64,000 bases of DNA from Bin87 sp964347975 (GCA_964347975.1 CAYGAY010000013.1:1-64000); one strand, 5' to 3'. Counted from the first letter of the stretch, positions 41,310-50,249 are shown. Notes: generated by a model not told the origin, from the sequence alone. Numbers and translations: made by a program.

Positions 41310-43394
41310 ATGACGGAACCCATCGGCCCCGACCTGTTTCGCCACCTTACCGCCGTGGGCAGCCCCACCATCGCGCCGGATGGGAAGCACTGCGCCTACG
41401 CGCTGACCTGGATAGACGCCGAGACTTCCGAACCCCGATCCCGGGTCTATCGCGCCACTTTGGCGGATGGCGACGCGATTGCGGAACCGAAAGCATTTAC
41501 TCAGGGCAACGCGGACGGGCATCCGCGTTATTCGCCTGATGGCGCAACGCTGGCCTTTCTGCGCCCCGACGGAGCAGCCGCCAATGCTGCCGATGCAAAA
41601 CGCCAGGTCTGGCTGATGCCATCGGACGGCGGTGAAGCGTGGCAACTGACCAAATTGCCCAATGGCGTGCCGGAATTCGCCTGGGCGCCCGACTCCTCCC
41701 GCCTGGTGGCGGTGGCGGACGTCTGCCCGGATGGCGAGCCCGGCGATACGCCGTCGAATGAACCCAGGGTGCGCGAGGTTCGTCGCATCCGTTACCGCCA
41801 CGACGCCATCGGCTGGCGGGGCGACTGCCATTTCCACCTTTTTGTGGTGGACGCGCAAACCGGCGAAGCCATGCAACTGACGGATGGCGATTGGGACGAT
41901 GCCGCCCCGGCCTGGTCGTCGGGCGGCGAACGGGTTGCCTTTATCTCCGGACGCTCTGACGAACGTGACGTCGCCGCTACCGCCGAAATCTACGTCGTTG
42001 ACGTGCCCGAAACCCTTTCGGCGGAGGCGAGCCCGCCTGAACCAAAGCTGTGGTCTGAAGGATTGACGGACGCCGCTGCGGTTGCCTGGTCTCCCGACGG
42101 GAAACGCTTGTTGGCGGCCGGGGCTGCCGATAACGGTCTCATGGTCTTGTGGCAGGCGTACCTGTACGTGCTGGAGCCGGGCCGCCCGCCCCGCCAACTG
42201 ACGGACGACCGCATCCGGCCCTGCCTGGGTTATCCCGGCATCTACCCCCCGCTGGAACTGCGCTGGCTGGCCGGGGACGATGGCGACGACGGCCGGATCA
42301 TATTCCTTGGCGATGCCGGCGGGGAAACCAGATTGTATTCGTTGGACCTGCCCGCCGGCGACGGACGGAGCCAGCCGGCGGCGATCACCGAGGGCGGCGA
42401 GTTGATCGCGGCGCTGGCCGTGGGCGCGGATGCCCGCAGTTATGTGATCGCGGCGTCGGGGCCCACCACTCCGGGGGACCTGCATATCGTCGAGACCGCC
42501 GCCGCCGGGGTCGCCCGGCGACGGCTGACGGCGCACAACGACGAATGGCTGGCCGAGCGCCCGGCGGTCGATATGGAAAAATTCAGCATCAACCGCAACG
42601 GATGGGACATTGAATGCCGGCTGTACCACCCTCCAGGGTTTGACGACGCCCGGAAATATCCGCTGGTGCTGGAGATACACGGCGGGCCGAATGGCGCTTT
42701 CTACGATTCGTTCGTGCCCTGGCATCAGGCGCTGGCCGGAGCCGGCTACCTGACGCTGGCGGTGAATCCACGAGGTTCATCCACCTACGGCGCGGAGTTC
42801 GTCAACGCGGTGCTGGGCGACTGGGGCGGCGAGGACTACCTGGATTTGATGGCGGCGTTGGATGAAGTCTGCCGGCGGGACTACGTGGACGCCGGACGGC
42901 TCGGCGTCCACGGGTACAGCTACGGCGGCTACATGACCGCCTGGTCCATCGGACACACCGACCGTTTCAAGGCGGCGGTGGCCGGCGCGCCGTGTATCGA
43001 CCTGTGGAGCATGTACGGCACATCGGACATCGCGGCCAGCTTCGGAGAGGCCCAGTGGTCGGCTCGTCCCTCGGGAGGCGCGCCGGAGACCGTATCTATC
43101 GTCAACGAATTGGCCGAAGGAGTGGACAACCTCGCCTATCGCCTGCTCCGGCGTTCGCCGATCACTTTCGCGCCGCAGGTCAGCGCTCCGGTGCTGCTGA
43201 TGCACGGCGAGGCTGACGCCCGGTGTCCCATCGGACAGAGCGAGCAGTATTTCCAGGTGCTGAAGCGCCTGGGCAAGGAGGTCGAAATGGCGCGGTTCCC
43301 CGGCTGTTCCCACGGTTTCCTGCGGACGGGCCACGTGGCCCTGCGCGAAGCGTATCTGCAACGGATGGTGGACTGGTTCCGACGCTGGCTGTAG
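41310..43394 (+). CDS. S9 family (prolyl-oligopeptidase type) serine peptidase
   Basis: The peptidase is 694 residues. The first 430 or so form a propeller of WD40-like/PD40 blades (SPTIAPDGKHCAYALTWID, GHPRYSPDGATLAFLRPDG, WSPDGKRLLAAG). The C-terminal alpha/beta hydrolase has the nucleophile GYSYGGY near residue 540, the acid in GEADARCP near 633 and the His in CSHGF near 666. The architecture is that of acylaminoacyl-peptidases or dipeptidyl-peptidases. There is no signal peptide, so it is cytosolic. ATG 41310 is preceded by AGGAG at eight bases. Confidence 0.92.
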   Translation: MTEPIGPDLFRHLTAVGSPTIAPDGKHCAYALTWIDAETSEPRSRVYRATLADGDAIAEPKAFTQGNADGHPRYSPDGATLAFLRPDGAAANAADAKRQVWLMPSDGGEAWQLTKLPNGVPEFAWAPDSSRLVAVADVCPDGEPGDTPSNEPRVREVRRIRYRHDAIGWRGDCHFHLFVVDAQTGEAMQLTDGDWDDAAPAWSSGGERVAFISGRSDERDVAATAEIYVVDVPETLSAEASPPEPKLWSEGLTDAAAVAWSPDGKRLLAAGAADNGLMVLWQAYLYVLEPGRPPRQLTDDRIRPCLGYPGIYPPLELRWLAGDDGDDGRIIFLGDAGGETRLYSLDLPAGDGRSQPAAITEGGELIAALAVGADARSYVIAASGPTTPGDLHIVETAAAGVARRRLTAHNDEWLAERPAVDMEKFSINRNGWDIECRLYHPPGFDDARKYPLVLEIHGGPNGAFYDSFVPWHQALAGAGYLTLAVNPRGSSTYGAEFVNAVLGDWGGEDYLDLMAALDEVCRRDYVDAGRLGVHGYSYGGYMTAWSIGHTDRFKAAVAGAPCIDLWSMYGTSDIAASFGEAQWSARPSGGAPETVSIVNELAEGVDNLAYRLLRRSPITFAPQVSAPVLLMHGEADARCPIGQSEQYFQVLKRLGKEVEMARFPGCSHGFLRTGHVALREAYLQRMVDWFRRWL

Positions 43395-43468
43395 CCATTG
43401 TTTTACGGCCGGCAGTCGCCAATCTTACACAACCTGCTCACTGCTGCACGATGTCGTCAATTATCTCT

Positions 43469-43609
43469 AGGCGATTCCGCTACTGGAAACTATGACGCAA
43501 AAACGCCGCGTTTTGGCATATTCCGTAGCGAAATCGCATACCATATTTTTACGAAAACCTATCACTATGTGGCTTGACTTCGCTGCTCTGCACAGTAGCG
43601 GAATCGCCT
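43469..43609. repeat. Inverted-repeat element (141 bp, 17-bp perfect ends)
   Basis: AGGCGATTCCGCTACTG at 43469-43485 and its exact complement at 43593-43609 bound an AT-rich centre with no gene. The last 42 bases, with the next one (43568-43610), recur at 45165-45207 with 40 of 43 bases identical. The shape suggests a small non-autonomous element, distinct from the 8-copy family. Only 75 bases separate it from the leucine-rich-repeat gene, so it may carry part of that gene's promoter. Confidence 0.6.
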
Positions 43610-43684
43610 CTGGGTTAAATAAAAAGACCACAGCCGGAGTTTTATAGTAAGATAGGAAACCGATTATCCAGCAAGGATGTTTTT

Positions 43685-44995
43685 GTGAGTTACCGGATGA
43701 GTTACCGGAAAAAGCGGAATGGCAAAACCCTTATGACGAAGTTCAAGCTGCTGCTGGCGGCGCTGGCGACAATGGCGGCTGTGGTAGCCGCAGCCCTTTG
43801 GCTGGCGCCCCTGACCCCACCCGTCGCGCAGGCCCAGGAAGCGACGGCCTTTTGCGACCACGACCCCCTCGACGCGCGCGCGCAGAAGGCGGAACACCAA
43901 CCGCCTGAAGAGCGCCATCCAGCGCACCCCCTCCACGGGCGCACGCAGAAGGTGGTCGACGCCATTCTCGCTAATCTCAGCGAGACCGACTGCGCCGACG
44001 TCACCATCGCGCAACTGAACGGCCTCGCTGGTACTCTCACGGTAGGCGATAACCTGAGTTCTCTGCAAAGCGTCGACTTCGAGCATCTCTCCGGCTTGGA
44101 ACAGCTGAATCTGTTTGACAACGATCTGACCGAGCTGCCCAGCGACGTGTTCGACGGCCTTTCCAGCCTGACCCACCTGCGTCTGGACGGCAACGACCTG
44201 TCCGACCTGCCCGAGGAGGTGTTCGACGGCCTCGCCAGCCTGGAAATCCTGCGTCTGAACGGCAACTCCGCACTGGGAACGCTGCCGCCGGAGGTATTTG
44301 ACGGGCTGTCCAGCCTGGAACAGCTGTATCTGAACGGCAACACTTCACTGGCCTGCATTCACCCCGGCCAGTTTGACGGCTTGTCCGCTCTGCGCGAGCT
44401 GCATCTGTCCAACACCAAATTGGGCAACATCGCCCCCACCCCGCACGCCTCCCGGTGGGGGTTGAACAATCTGCAGGAGCTGAACTTCGGCAACACGAGC
44501 ATTACCGGTTCGGCGCTTGGCTTTCAGGATTACCAGGCCGTGTTCCCGGCCCTGGTTGAGAGCCGCACCCGCGTCACTTCCAATGCCGTACTGTCCGACC
44601 CGATTTGCGGTTCTATCGTGGCCGACGCGGCCGGCGGCAATGACGGGACCGTCCGGGTGTTGCTGGAAGGGACCCGAGTGCGTCCCAACCGGGCCAGCGA
44701 CGGCGACGCTTCGCTGGGCGACGGCGTCTGCGGCTCCGACACGGCCACGACCCGCCACGTACTCTGGACCTGGCAGCGCTCCGCCAACGGGGTGGACTGG
44801 AACGATATGCCCCAGGACCGGCAGCCCCCGGACTATGGCTCTCAGGGCCGGATGGATGGCGAATGTTCCTTCCTCTACACCCCGCAGTCCGATGACGACG
44901 GCATGTACGTCCGGGCCTACGTGCTGGTGGACACCGCCGGCGTGGGCGCAAACAACTACCCCACCGCCGCCTTCGGCCCGCTGAACGTCCCGTGA
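43685..44995 (+). CDS. Secreted leucine-rich-repeat protein
   Basis: The protein is 436 residues. The N-terminus is a Sec signal peptide (basic start, then LLLAALATMAAVVAAALWLA and a cut near PPVAQA-QE). Four to six bacterial leucine-rich repeats follow, such as LEQLNLFDNDLTELPSDVFD, LTHLRLDGNDLSDLPEEVFD and LEILRLNGNSALGTLPPEVF. A C-terminal domain of about 150 residues with Cys pairs and WTWQRSANGVDWNDM resembles an Ig-like or PKD-like extracellular domain. No membrane anchor is seen, so it is probably released or surface-bound by interaction. The start is uncertain among GTG 43685, ATG 43697 and ATG 43733. Repeat elements flank it on both sides. Confidence 0.8.
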   Translation: MSYRMSYRKKRNGKTLMTKFKLLLAALATMAAVVAAALWLAPLTPPVAQAQEATAFCDHDPLDARAQKAEHQPPEERHPAHPLHGRTQKVVDAILANLSETDCADVTIAQLNGLAGTLTVGDNLSSLQSVDFEHLSGLEQLNLFDNDLTELPSDVFDGLSSLTHLRLDGNDLSDLPEEVFDGLASLEILRLNGNSALGTLPPEVFDGLSSLEQLYLNGNTSLACIHPGQFDGLSALRELHLSNTKLGNIAPTPHASRWGLNNLQELNFGNTSITGSALGFQDYQAVFPALVESRTRVTSNAVLSDPICGSIVADAAGGNDGTVRVLLEGTRVRPNRASDGDASLGDGVCGSDTATTRHVLWTWQRSANGVDWNDMPQDRQPPDYGSQGRMDGECSFLYTPQSDDDGMYVRAYVLVDTAGVGANNYPTAAFGPLNVP

Positions 44996-45030
44996 ACGTC
45001 CGGCCATAGGTATGGGTATAGGTATAGGTA

Positions 45031-45174
45031 ATGGCGGCAGCTTCTTCTCCTTTACTTTCCCGGTCCCTTCCCTTGACGCGGGATGTGGATGCGGCCCTGA
45101 CCGCTATCGAACAGGACGAGGACGTGGAGGCCATCGTCATCACCGGCGCCGGGAAGCGGGCCTTTGTGGCTTGA
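45031..45174 (+). pseudogene. Enoyl-CoA hydratase/isomerase (crotonase) fragment
   Basis: In this frame the translation RDVDAALTAIEQDEDVEAIV, then ITGAGKRAFVA and TGA, is the typical N-terminal crotonase segment, which normally continues FVAGAD to the oxyanion hole. Homology stops at the copy of the 43-bp repeat (45165-45207), which supplies the stop codon. Upstream of the segment the sequence (AASSPLLSRSLP, and GGTATA repeats) is not crotonase. Only about 30 codons of the gene remain. Confidence 0.65.
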
Positions 45175-45207
45175 CTTCGCTGCTTTGCACAGTAGCGGAA
45201 CCACCTC
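45165..45207. repeat. Second copy of the 43-bp TGTGGCTTGACTTCGC repeat
   Basis: It matches 43568-43610 at 40 of 43 positions. It interrupts the crotonase fragment and lies 5 bases before MITE-like copy 4. With the first copy it brackets the leucine-rich-repeat gene as a direct repeat. Confidence 0.65.
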
Positions 45208-45212
45208 ATCAT

Positions 45213-45318
45213 CTCATGCGTACCCACTTTCCGCTGCCGGAGACTCGACGGCGCAGCCATTGCTACCCCGACGAGATTGCCATGCTGCCTCGCAATGACA
45301 AAGTGGATACGTATGAGC
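45213..45318. repeat. MITE-like dispersed repeat, copy 4 (106 bp)
   Basis: The ends read CTCATGCGTACCCACTTTC and, reverse-complemented, CTCATACGTATCCACTTTG. The interior is short, with GCAGCCATTGCTACCCCGAC, GAGATTGCC and CGCAATGAC. It is a compact version of the family, 59 bases before a PaREP1 gene. Confidence 0.75.
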
Positions 45319-45376
45319 GTCAATTAGTCTCTACGGCGCGGCGAACCGGGCTTATTCGCGCGGCGCAGAGGTTGCA

Positions 45377-45739
45377 ATGACTACAACCGACCCCATGGCA
45401 TACCACGTTGAACGAAGCTGGCATTTTCTGGAGCTGGTAGATAGTGAACTGGCAAACGGCGAATTGGAAGAAGCAAGCAACAAACTTTGGGGAGCCGCCG
45501 CCCACGCCATCAAAGCCGTTGCGGAGCAAAAGGGTTGGCCGCACGGTTCCCATGCCATGCTGGAAGAAACCGTACTGCGCCTGATTGACGATGCCGGCGC
45601 TCCCCCCGGCCTGCTCAACTATTACCGGAGCGCAAACTGGTTTCATACCCGATTTTACAGCGGCCCACCGCGTCGCGAGCAAATCCTCGACGGTAAGCGA
45701 GAAATAGCCGAGTTCATCGAGCTGCTGGAGAGCCTCTGA
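45377..45739 (+). CDS. PaREP1-family helical protein (solitary copy)
   Basis: The protein is 120 residues, with MTTTDPMAYHVERSWHFLEL at the start, the core ASNKLWGAAAHAIKAVAEQK followed by GWPHGSHAMLEETVLRLI, and an IAEFIELLESL end. It is closest to array copy E (2322-2690). It is the first gene of a compact run: PaREP1, HTH-like protein, GatC-like protein, HEPN and MNT proteins, amidase. A MITE-like repeat sits just upstream, which suggests the gene moved or was duplicated by recombination at repeats (inference). Confidence 0.72.
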   Translation: MTTTDPMAYHVERSWHFLELVDSELANGELEEASNKLWGAAAHAIKAVAEQKGWPHGSHAMLEETVLRLIDDAGAPPGLLNYYRSANWFHTRFYSGPPRREQILDGKREIAEFIELLESL

Positions 45740-45789
45740 CCGAACCACAGCGCAAAATCGGCCTGACAAGGTTGAAAGTAGGCAAGACT

Positions 45790-46047
45790 ATGGAATTACA
45801 ACAATCGGCTGACGAACTGCGCCGGATGTACGACGCCGCCCCGAAAGGAGAAAAGGTGGCTTATCTTCGTTTGTTCGGGATAAGATACGCCGCCGAACTG
45901 GACCGATTTTCGCCCGCGTCCGTCGTCGAACGCGCCGGTTTGCAACGCGCATACGGTACGGAAATCAACAAGGGTCGGAATCTAGCCAAATACGTAGAAT
46001 TGAAGCCGCAGGTGATGGACAATGCCCGCCGCAAATTTCTCTCGTGA
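45790..46047 (+). CDS. Small HTH-like protein
   Basis: This 85-residue helical protein (GEKVAYLRLFGIRYAAEL, then SPASVVERAGLQRAYGTEIN) has the helix-turn-helix spacing of small DNA-binding proteins. I cannot name the family with certainty. A TTG at 45772 offers six extra residues. It overlaps the GatC-like gene by 26 bases in another frame. It might regulate the downstream run (inference). Confidence 0.5.
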   Translation: MELQQSADELRRMYDAAPKGEKVAYLRLFGIRYAAELDRFSPASVVERAGLQRAYGTEINKGRNLAKYVELKPQVMDNARRKFLS

Positions 46048-46216
46048 ACAAGTAACGATGCTTGCCGAACTGGTCGGCATATCCATCGACGACGCCGACC
46101 TGCCTGAAGTCGCCAACCGTTTCGCCAGTCTTATGCAGGAATTGGACCGGCTCCGGGAAATGGACTTGGAGGGCGTTGAGCCGGTCACGATATTTCCCGA
46201 CGCCGACGACGGCTGA
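46022..46216 (+). CDS. GatC-like amidase partner protein
   Basis: This 64-residue protein (FSREQVTMLAELVGISIDDA, then FASLMQELDRLREMDLEGVE and PVTIFP) matches the GatC/AtzG-like pattern: two helices and an extended E-G-V-E-P belt. GatC stabilises the amidase subunit GatA. The amidase gene 46983-48422 in the same run is the likely partner, though the HEPN-MNT pair now separates them. It is shorter than true GatC (about 95 residues), so a role in tRNA amidation is unlikely. Confidence 0.65.
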   Translation: MPAANFSREQVTMLAELVGISIDDADLPEVANRFASLMQELDRLREMDLEGVEPVTIFPDADDG

Positions 46217-46250
46217 CGCTATCAGGTGGATGAACCCGTCGGAGGGGCCC

Positions 46251-46673
46251 ATGCCGCTTGAATTAGACAGCCTGCGCAATGCCACTGCCAGTCTGAGAAT
46301 AGCCTTGAAATACAGCGAGGATCCCATACTGATGGGAGGACAGGACGAACCGTTGCGCATTGTGCTCCAGTCTGGAGTGATCAAGCACTTTGAATTCACC
46401 TACGAACTTTGCTGGAAGTTCATCAAACGGTGGTTGGAAGAAAATGTGAACCGCGCCATTGCTGACGGGGTGACGCGGCGGGAACTGTACCGGCTAGGAG
46501 CGGAGCAAAGGTTGATCGATGACGTGGACCGGTGGATGGACCATCACCAGGCACGCAACCTAACGGCCCACACCTACCGCAAAGCCACCGCCGACCGCGT
46601 ATATGCTGCCATACCCGATTTCCTCGAGGATGCCCAATTGTTGTTGGCGGCGTTGGAGGAGCGTAATGATTGA
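46251..46673 (+). CDS. HEPN-type nucleotidyltransferase substrate-binding protein (HI0074 family)
   Basis: The protein is 140 residues with the family features SGVIKHFEFTYELCWKFIKR (H-F-E-x-x-Y-E-L-x-W-K) and LIDDVDRWMDHHQARNLTAH, where R-N-L-T-A-H is the R-x4-H motif of HEPN RNases. GGAGG is four to six bases before ATG 46251; ATG 46230 is a less likely start. It overlaps the MNT nucleotidyltransferase gene by 8 bases. Such HEPN-MNT pairs act as toxin and AMP-adding antitoxin in characterised cases. Confidence 0.88.
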   Translation: MPLELDSLRNATASLRIALKYSEDPILMGGQDEPLRIVLQSGVIKHFEFTYELCWKFIKRWLEENVNRAIADGVTRRELYRLGAEQRLIDDVDRWMDHHQARNLTAHTYRKATADRVYAAIPDFLEDAQLLLAALEERND

Positions 46674-46983
46674 CATGAAACCGGAGCAACTACTTGAGGT
46701 TAGCGAAATACTCGAGGAATACGTGCCCGGATGGGAAGTGCGTGCCTTCGGCTCACGTGTTACGGGACGCACCAAGCCTTGGTCGGACTTGGATTTGGCG
46801 ATTGTAGGACCGGAGCCCATGGGACTCCGTAAGTGGGGACGACTGGTTGAGGCATTCCAGGAATCCACGCTGCCATTCCGGGTTGACGTGCTGGACTGGC
46901 ACGATGTTTCGCCATCGTTTCAGGCGATCATCGACAAGGAATATGCAGTAATCCAGACGGGCCGAACCGCCGGAGTTGCCTGA
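46666..46983 (+). CDS. MNT-type minimal nucleotidyltransferase (antitoxin partner)
   Basis: This 105-residue protein has the pol-beta signature AFGSRVTGRTKPWSDLDLAI (G-S-R-x3-G and D-x-D) and a later PFRVDVLDWHDV with the third acid. GGAGGA lies five bases before the ATG. In HEPN-MNT systems this enzyme modifies or masks the HEPN protein. Its stop overlaps the amidase start (TGATG), so the pair is embedded in the amidase transcript, an unusual position. Confidence 0.88.
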   Translation: MIDMKPEQLLEVSEILEEYVPGWEVRAFGSRVTGRTKPWSDLDLAIVGPEPMGLRKWGRLVEAFQESTLPFRVDVLDWHDVSPSFQAIIDKEYAVIQTGRTAGVA

Positions 46984-48422
46984 TGACCTCATCCACCAAC
47001 CACGACGAAATCGTTTTCCTTTCCGCCGAGGCGACTTCGGCGGCCATCCGGGCCGGGGAGTTCACCGCCACCGACGCAGTGAACGCCTATCTGCGCCGGA
47101 TTGATGATATTGATGGCGCAATCAAGTCCTATATCACGGTGTGCCGGGAGGAAGCGCTGGCGGCGGCAGCGGAGGCTGACGAGGCGATGCGCCGTGGCGA
47201 CGCCGGGGCTGTGGCCGGAGCCCTGTTCGGGGCGCCGGTGGCGGTCAAGGACCAGTTCAACACCGACGGAATCCTCACCAGCAACGGCTCCCGGGCCTAC
47301 GCCGACCACGTGCCCTCCGAAGATGCCACCGTGGTGGCGCGGTTGAAGGCGGCGGGAGCGATCCTCCTGGGCAAGCTGAACCTGAGCGAACTGGCCATGG
47401 GCGGCACCGCCGATCCTCCTTACGGCACGCCGCAGAACCCCTGGCGGCGGGAGCACACTCCTGGAGAATCCAGCAGCGGATCGGGCGCGGCTCTGGCGGC
47501 CCATCTGTGCGCCGCCTCGGTGGGCGAAGACACCGGCGGCAGCGGACGCGGCCCGGCCTCGTACTGCAACGCCGTTGGATTGCGGCCTACCTTCACCCGC
47601 ATCAGCCGGCACGGCATCACGCCCATGTGCTGGTTCATGGACGCCGCTTCGCCCATGACCAAAACGGTGGAGGACTGCGCGCTGGTGCTGGGAGCGGTCG
47701 CCGGATACGACCCGTTGGACCCCACGACCAGCCGCCGCCCGCCGCCGGATTACCGGGGGATGCTTGACGGCGACATTCGCGGGATGCGGGTAGGGCGAAT
47801 GACGGAGCTTTGCAACTCGCCGGACATGCACGCCGACGTGCGGCGAGCTACGGACGCGGCCCTGGAAACGCTGGCCGGGTTGGGCGCTGCGGTGATGGAC
47901 GTATCGCTGCCGTTGACCGAAATCGCCGGCGCGATCTTCGTCGGCATCGCAGATACGGAAGGCGCCGGCGCCCGTGACGGGTTGATGCGGCGCGCGCCGG
48001 AGTTGCTGGACCGGGCCTCGCGGACTCGATTGCAGTCCGCCGCGCTGGTGCCGGCCAAGGTGCAGAACCGGGCGATGAAAGCCCGGGTGCTCCTGAGGCG
48101 TCAGTTTGAGGAAGCCTTTGGCCAGGTGGACGTGCTGGTTTCTCCCACAGCGCCCTATCCCGCTCCGCGACACGACGCGCTGACCGCGCCTTTCGAGTCC
48201 GCGGACGACGTGCGTCGGCGGTTCTTTTTCCGCCGGTCCTATACCGGGTGCTATCCCCTGGCGGGAATGCCGGCGGTGTCCATACCCGGCGGGTTCACGG
48301 AAGACGGACTCCCCATCGGGTTGCAGTTGGGGGGCGCCCCCTTTGCCGAAGCCACCATCCTGCGCGCGGCCTATGCCTACCAGGAAGCGACGGACTGGCA
48401 TACCCGCCGCGCTCCGGTGTAA
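46983..48422 (+). CDS. Amidase signature family enzyme
   Basis: The enzyme is 479 residues. The Ser-cisSer-Lys triad is visible: Lys in GAPVAVKDQFNTDG, cis-Ser in TPGESSSGSGAALAA and the nucleophile Ser in EDTGGSGRGPASYC. A C-terminal GCYPLAGMPAVSIPGG and DGLPIGLQL complete the family pattern. The nucleophile loop reads GGSGRGPA instead of the usual GGSIRxPA. It hydrolyses an amide of unknown identity in the cytosol. The GatC-like protein at 46022 may be its non-catalytic partner. Confidence 0.9.
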   Translation: MTSSTNHDEIVFLSAEATSAAIRAGEFTATDAVNAYLRRIDDIDGAIKSYITVCREEALAAAAEADEAMRRGDAGAVAGALFGAPVAVKDQFNTDGILTSNGSRAYADHVPSEDATVVARLKAAGAILLGKLNLSELAMGGTADPPYGTPQNPWRREHTPGESSSGSGAALAAHLCAASVGEDTGGSGRGPASYCNAVGLRPTFTRISRHGITPMCWFMDAASPMTKTVEDCALVLGAVAGYDPLDPTTSRRPPPDYRGMLDGDIRGMRVGRMTELCNSPDMHADVRRATDAALETLAGLGAAVMDVSLPLTEIAGAIFVGIADTEGAGARDGLMRRAPELLDRASRTRLQSAALVPAKVQNRAMKARVLLRRQFEEAFGQVDVLVSPTAPYPAPRHDALTAPFESADDVRRRFFFRRSYTGCYPLAGMPAVSIPGGFTEDGLPIGLQLGGAPFAEATILRAAYAYQEATDWHTRRAPV

Positions 48423-48537
48423 GGCGCGCGCCCTCCTTTGTGCAGACCGGCGCCGCCGTAGCAATGGGTGTAGGGCCGCCCGGCTTTTGGTATTCTGGGG
48501 GCGCTAATCCGGCAGTCTGATGGCGAGGTGAATGACA

Positions 48538-49386
48538 ATGAGTCTGCAAGGCAAAGTTGCGTTGATTACGGGAGCCGGCGGAATGCGCGGCGTGGGACGG
48601 GCCACGGCCCTCAAACTGGCGTCGCTGGGCGCGGACGTGGCAATTACCGATGTCCGAAGGCCCGCCGAAGACCTGCCGCCGCAAGAGCTTCGCGCCGAGT
48701 GGCAATCCATCGCCAGCGTGGCCGAGGAGGTTCGCAACCTGGGCCGCCAGGCGCACCCTATCTACGCCGATCTGTCCAACAGCGATGATATCGAGGGCCT
48801 GGTCGCCGAGACCGTGAACCACTTCGGCCGCCTGGACATCATGGTGAACAACGCCCGGGCCATCATCGGACGGGACAAGGTCCCGGTCACCGAGCTGGAC
48901 GAGGCGGTCTGGCAGCATTTTCTCGCCATCAACACCACTGCCGTCTTTCTGTGCACCAAGCACGCCGGCCGGGAGATGGTCCGGTTGGGCAACGGCGGAC
49001 GGGTGGTCAACATCGCCAGCAACGCCGGCAAGCAGGCCAGCGCCGACGGGGCCGCTTACTCCGCCAGCAAATTCGCCGTCATCGGCCTGACTCAAGCGTC
49101 GGCCCTGGACCTCGCCCCCCACGGCATAACGGTCAACGCCGTCTGTCCCGGCCCCATCAACACCGACCGGATGAGCTACTGGGAACGCGACCAGGCGGCG
49201 CAACGCGGCATTACTCAAGAGGAGTTCCGGGCGCAGGTGGTAGCCTCCTCAGCGGACCGGACACCCCTGGGCCGCATCGCCGAACCGGAAGACGTAGCCA
49301 ACCTGGTGGCTTTCCTGGCCGGCCCGGATGCGGAGCTGATTACCGGCCAGTCGTACAACGTGAACGGCGGAATCCTGTTTCACTGA
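48538..49386 (+). CDS. Short-chain dehydrogenase/reductase
   Basis: This 282-residue NAD(P)-dependent oxidoreductase has VALITGAGGMRGVGRATA (cofactor loop T-G-x3-G-x-G), MVNNARA (N-N-A-R in place of N-N-A-G), ASNAGKQASADGAAYSASKF with the Y-x3-K catalytic pair, and PGPINTD. The closing YNVNGGILFH is typical. The usual catalytic Ser position reads NIASNAG, with Ser present. The second of two ATGs (48538) is chosen because GAGGTGA lies too close to the first. Substrate unknown. Confidence 0.9.
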   Translation: MSLQGKVALITGAGGMRGVGRATALKLASLGADVAITDVRRPAEDLPPQELRAEWQSIASVAEEVRNLGRQAHPIYADLSNSDDIEGLVAETVNHFGRLDIMVNNARAIIGRDKVPVTELDEAVWQHFLAINTTAVFLCTKHAGREMVRLGNGGRVVNIASNAGKQASADGAAYSASKFAVIGLTQASALDLAPHGITVNAVCPGPINTDRMSYWERDQAAQRGITQEEFRAQVVASSADRTPLGRIAEPEDVANLVAFLAGPDAELITGQSYNVNGGILFH

Positions 49387-49399
49387 CCGGAGCAGCGCG

Positions 49400-50218
49400 A
49401 TGACAACGACAACGCGATACGAGAACCCGTTTCCGGGGATGAACCCCTATCTGGAACAGCGACACATCTGGCCGAGTTTCCACAACCAGCTAGTCGCCGG
49501 AATGGCCCACGAACTGGGCCCACTCGTACCGGACAACTACCGGGTTGACATCGCTGCACGAACCGAAGTGGTCGAGGTGGACGTTGTATCGTCGGAACCG
49601 GCTTTTATAATCCCTGATGCGAGGGTAACGGATCCGTCAGGCGCGCCGGGTAGAACATCGTCCGTTGCGACTGCCATCGCTCCGGCGGAGAATGGGGTCG
49701 CGGTTCGGGTGCCAATGCCGGAAGAGGTGCGAGTAACTTGGCTGTATGTCCAGCGGATGCCGGATTGGAAAGTGGTCACTATTGTTGAGGTGCTGTCGCC
49801 GACCAACAAAATTCGCGGTGAAGGCCGAGTGAAATACCTCCGCAAACGTGAGGAAATCCTCTCGTCTCGGATCAACTTGATTGAAATTGACCTGATAAGG
49901 GGCTGGGAGCCGATGCCGCTGGATACCGTGTTGCCGCCCAGCCATTACCGCATCCTGGTCAGCCGGGGTTGGCAACACCCTGACGCCGTTCTCTATCCTT
50001 TCAGCGTGCAGCAGGCCATCCCTAAATTCACGCTGCCCCTGCAACCCGGAGAGGACGAACCGGAAGTTGACCTGGGCCCAATCATCGACGATATGCACCG
50101 TCGGGCGCGTTACGCTCAGGTTGCCTTTTACGACGCCCCCCCGCCGGGGCCGGCTTTTGCCCCGGAAGTGCAACAGTGGCTCGATGCCCGCTTGGAGCCG
50201 TTCCGCCAGCCGGCATAG
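49400..50218 (+). CDS. DUF4058 family protein
   Basis: The 272-residue protein has the family start ENPFPGMNPYLEQRHIWPSF and HNQLVAGMAHEL. It continues with VVTIVEVLSPTNKIRGEGRV (E-V-L-S-P-x-N-K), YLRKREEILSSRINLIEIDL, and YRILVSR. The E-V-L-S-P-T-N-K segment resembles a PD-(D/E)xK nuclease core, but activity is unproven. The gene starts 13 bases after the SDR stop. The family is common in Chloroflexota and cyanobacteria. Confidence 0.88.
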   Translation: MTTTTRYENPFPGMNPYLEQRHIWPSFHNQLVAGMAHELGPLVPDNYRVDIAARTEVVEVDVVSSEPAFIIPDARVTDPSGAPGRTSSVATAIAPAENGVAVRVPMPEEVRVTWLYVQRMPDWKVVTIVEVLSPTNKIRGEGRVKYLRKREEILSSRINLIEIDLIRGWEPMPLDTVLPPSHYRILVSRGWQHPDAVLYPFSVQQAIPKFTLPLQPGEDEPEVDLGPIIDDMHRRARYAQVAFYDAPPPGPAFAPEVQQWLDARLEPFRQPA

Positions 50219-50249
50219 CAGCAAACCACCAATCCACAGGAGCATCGCC

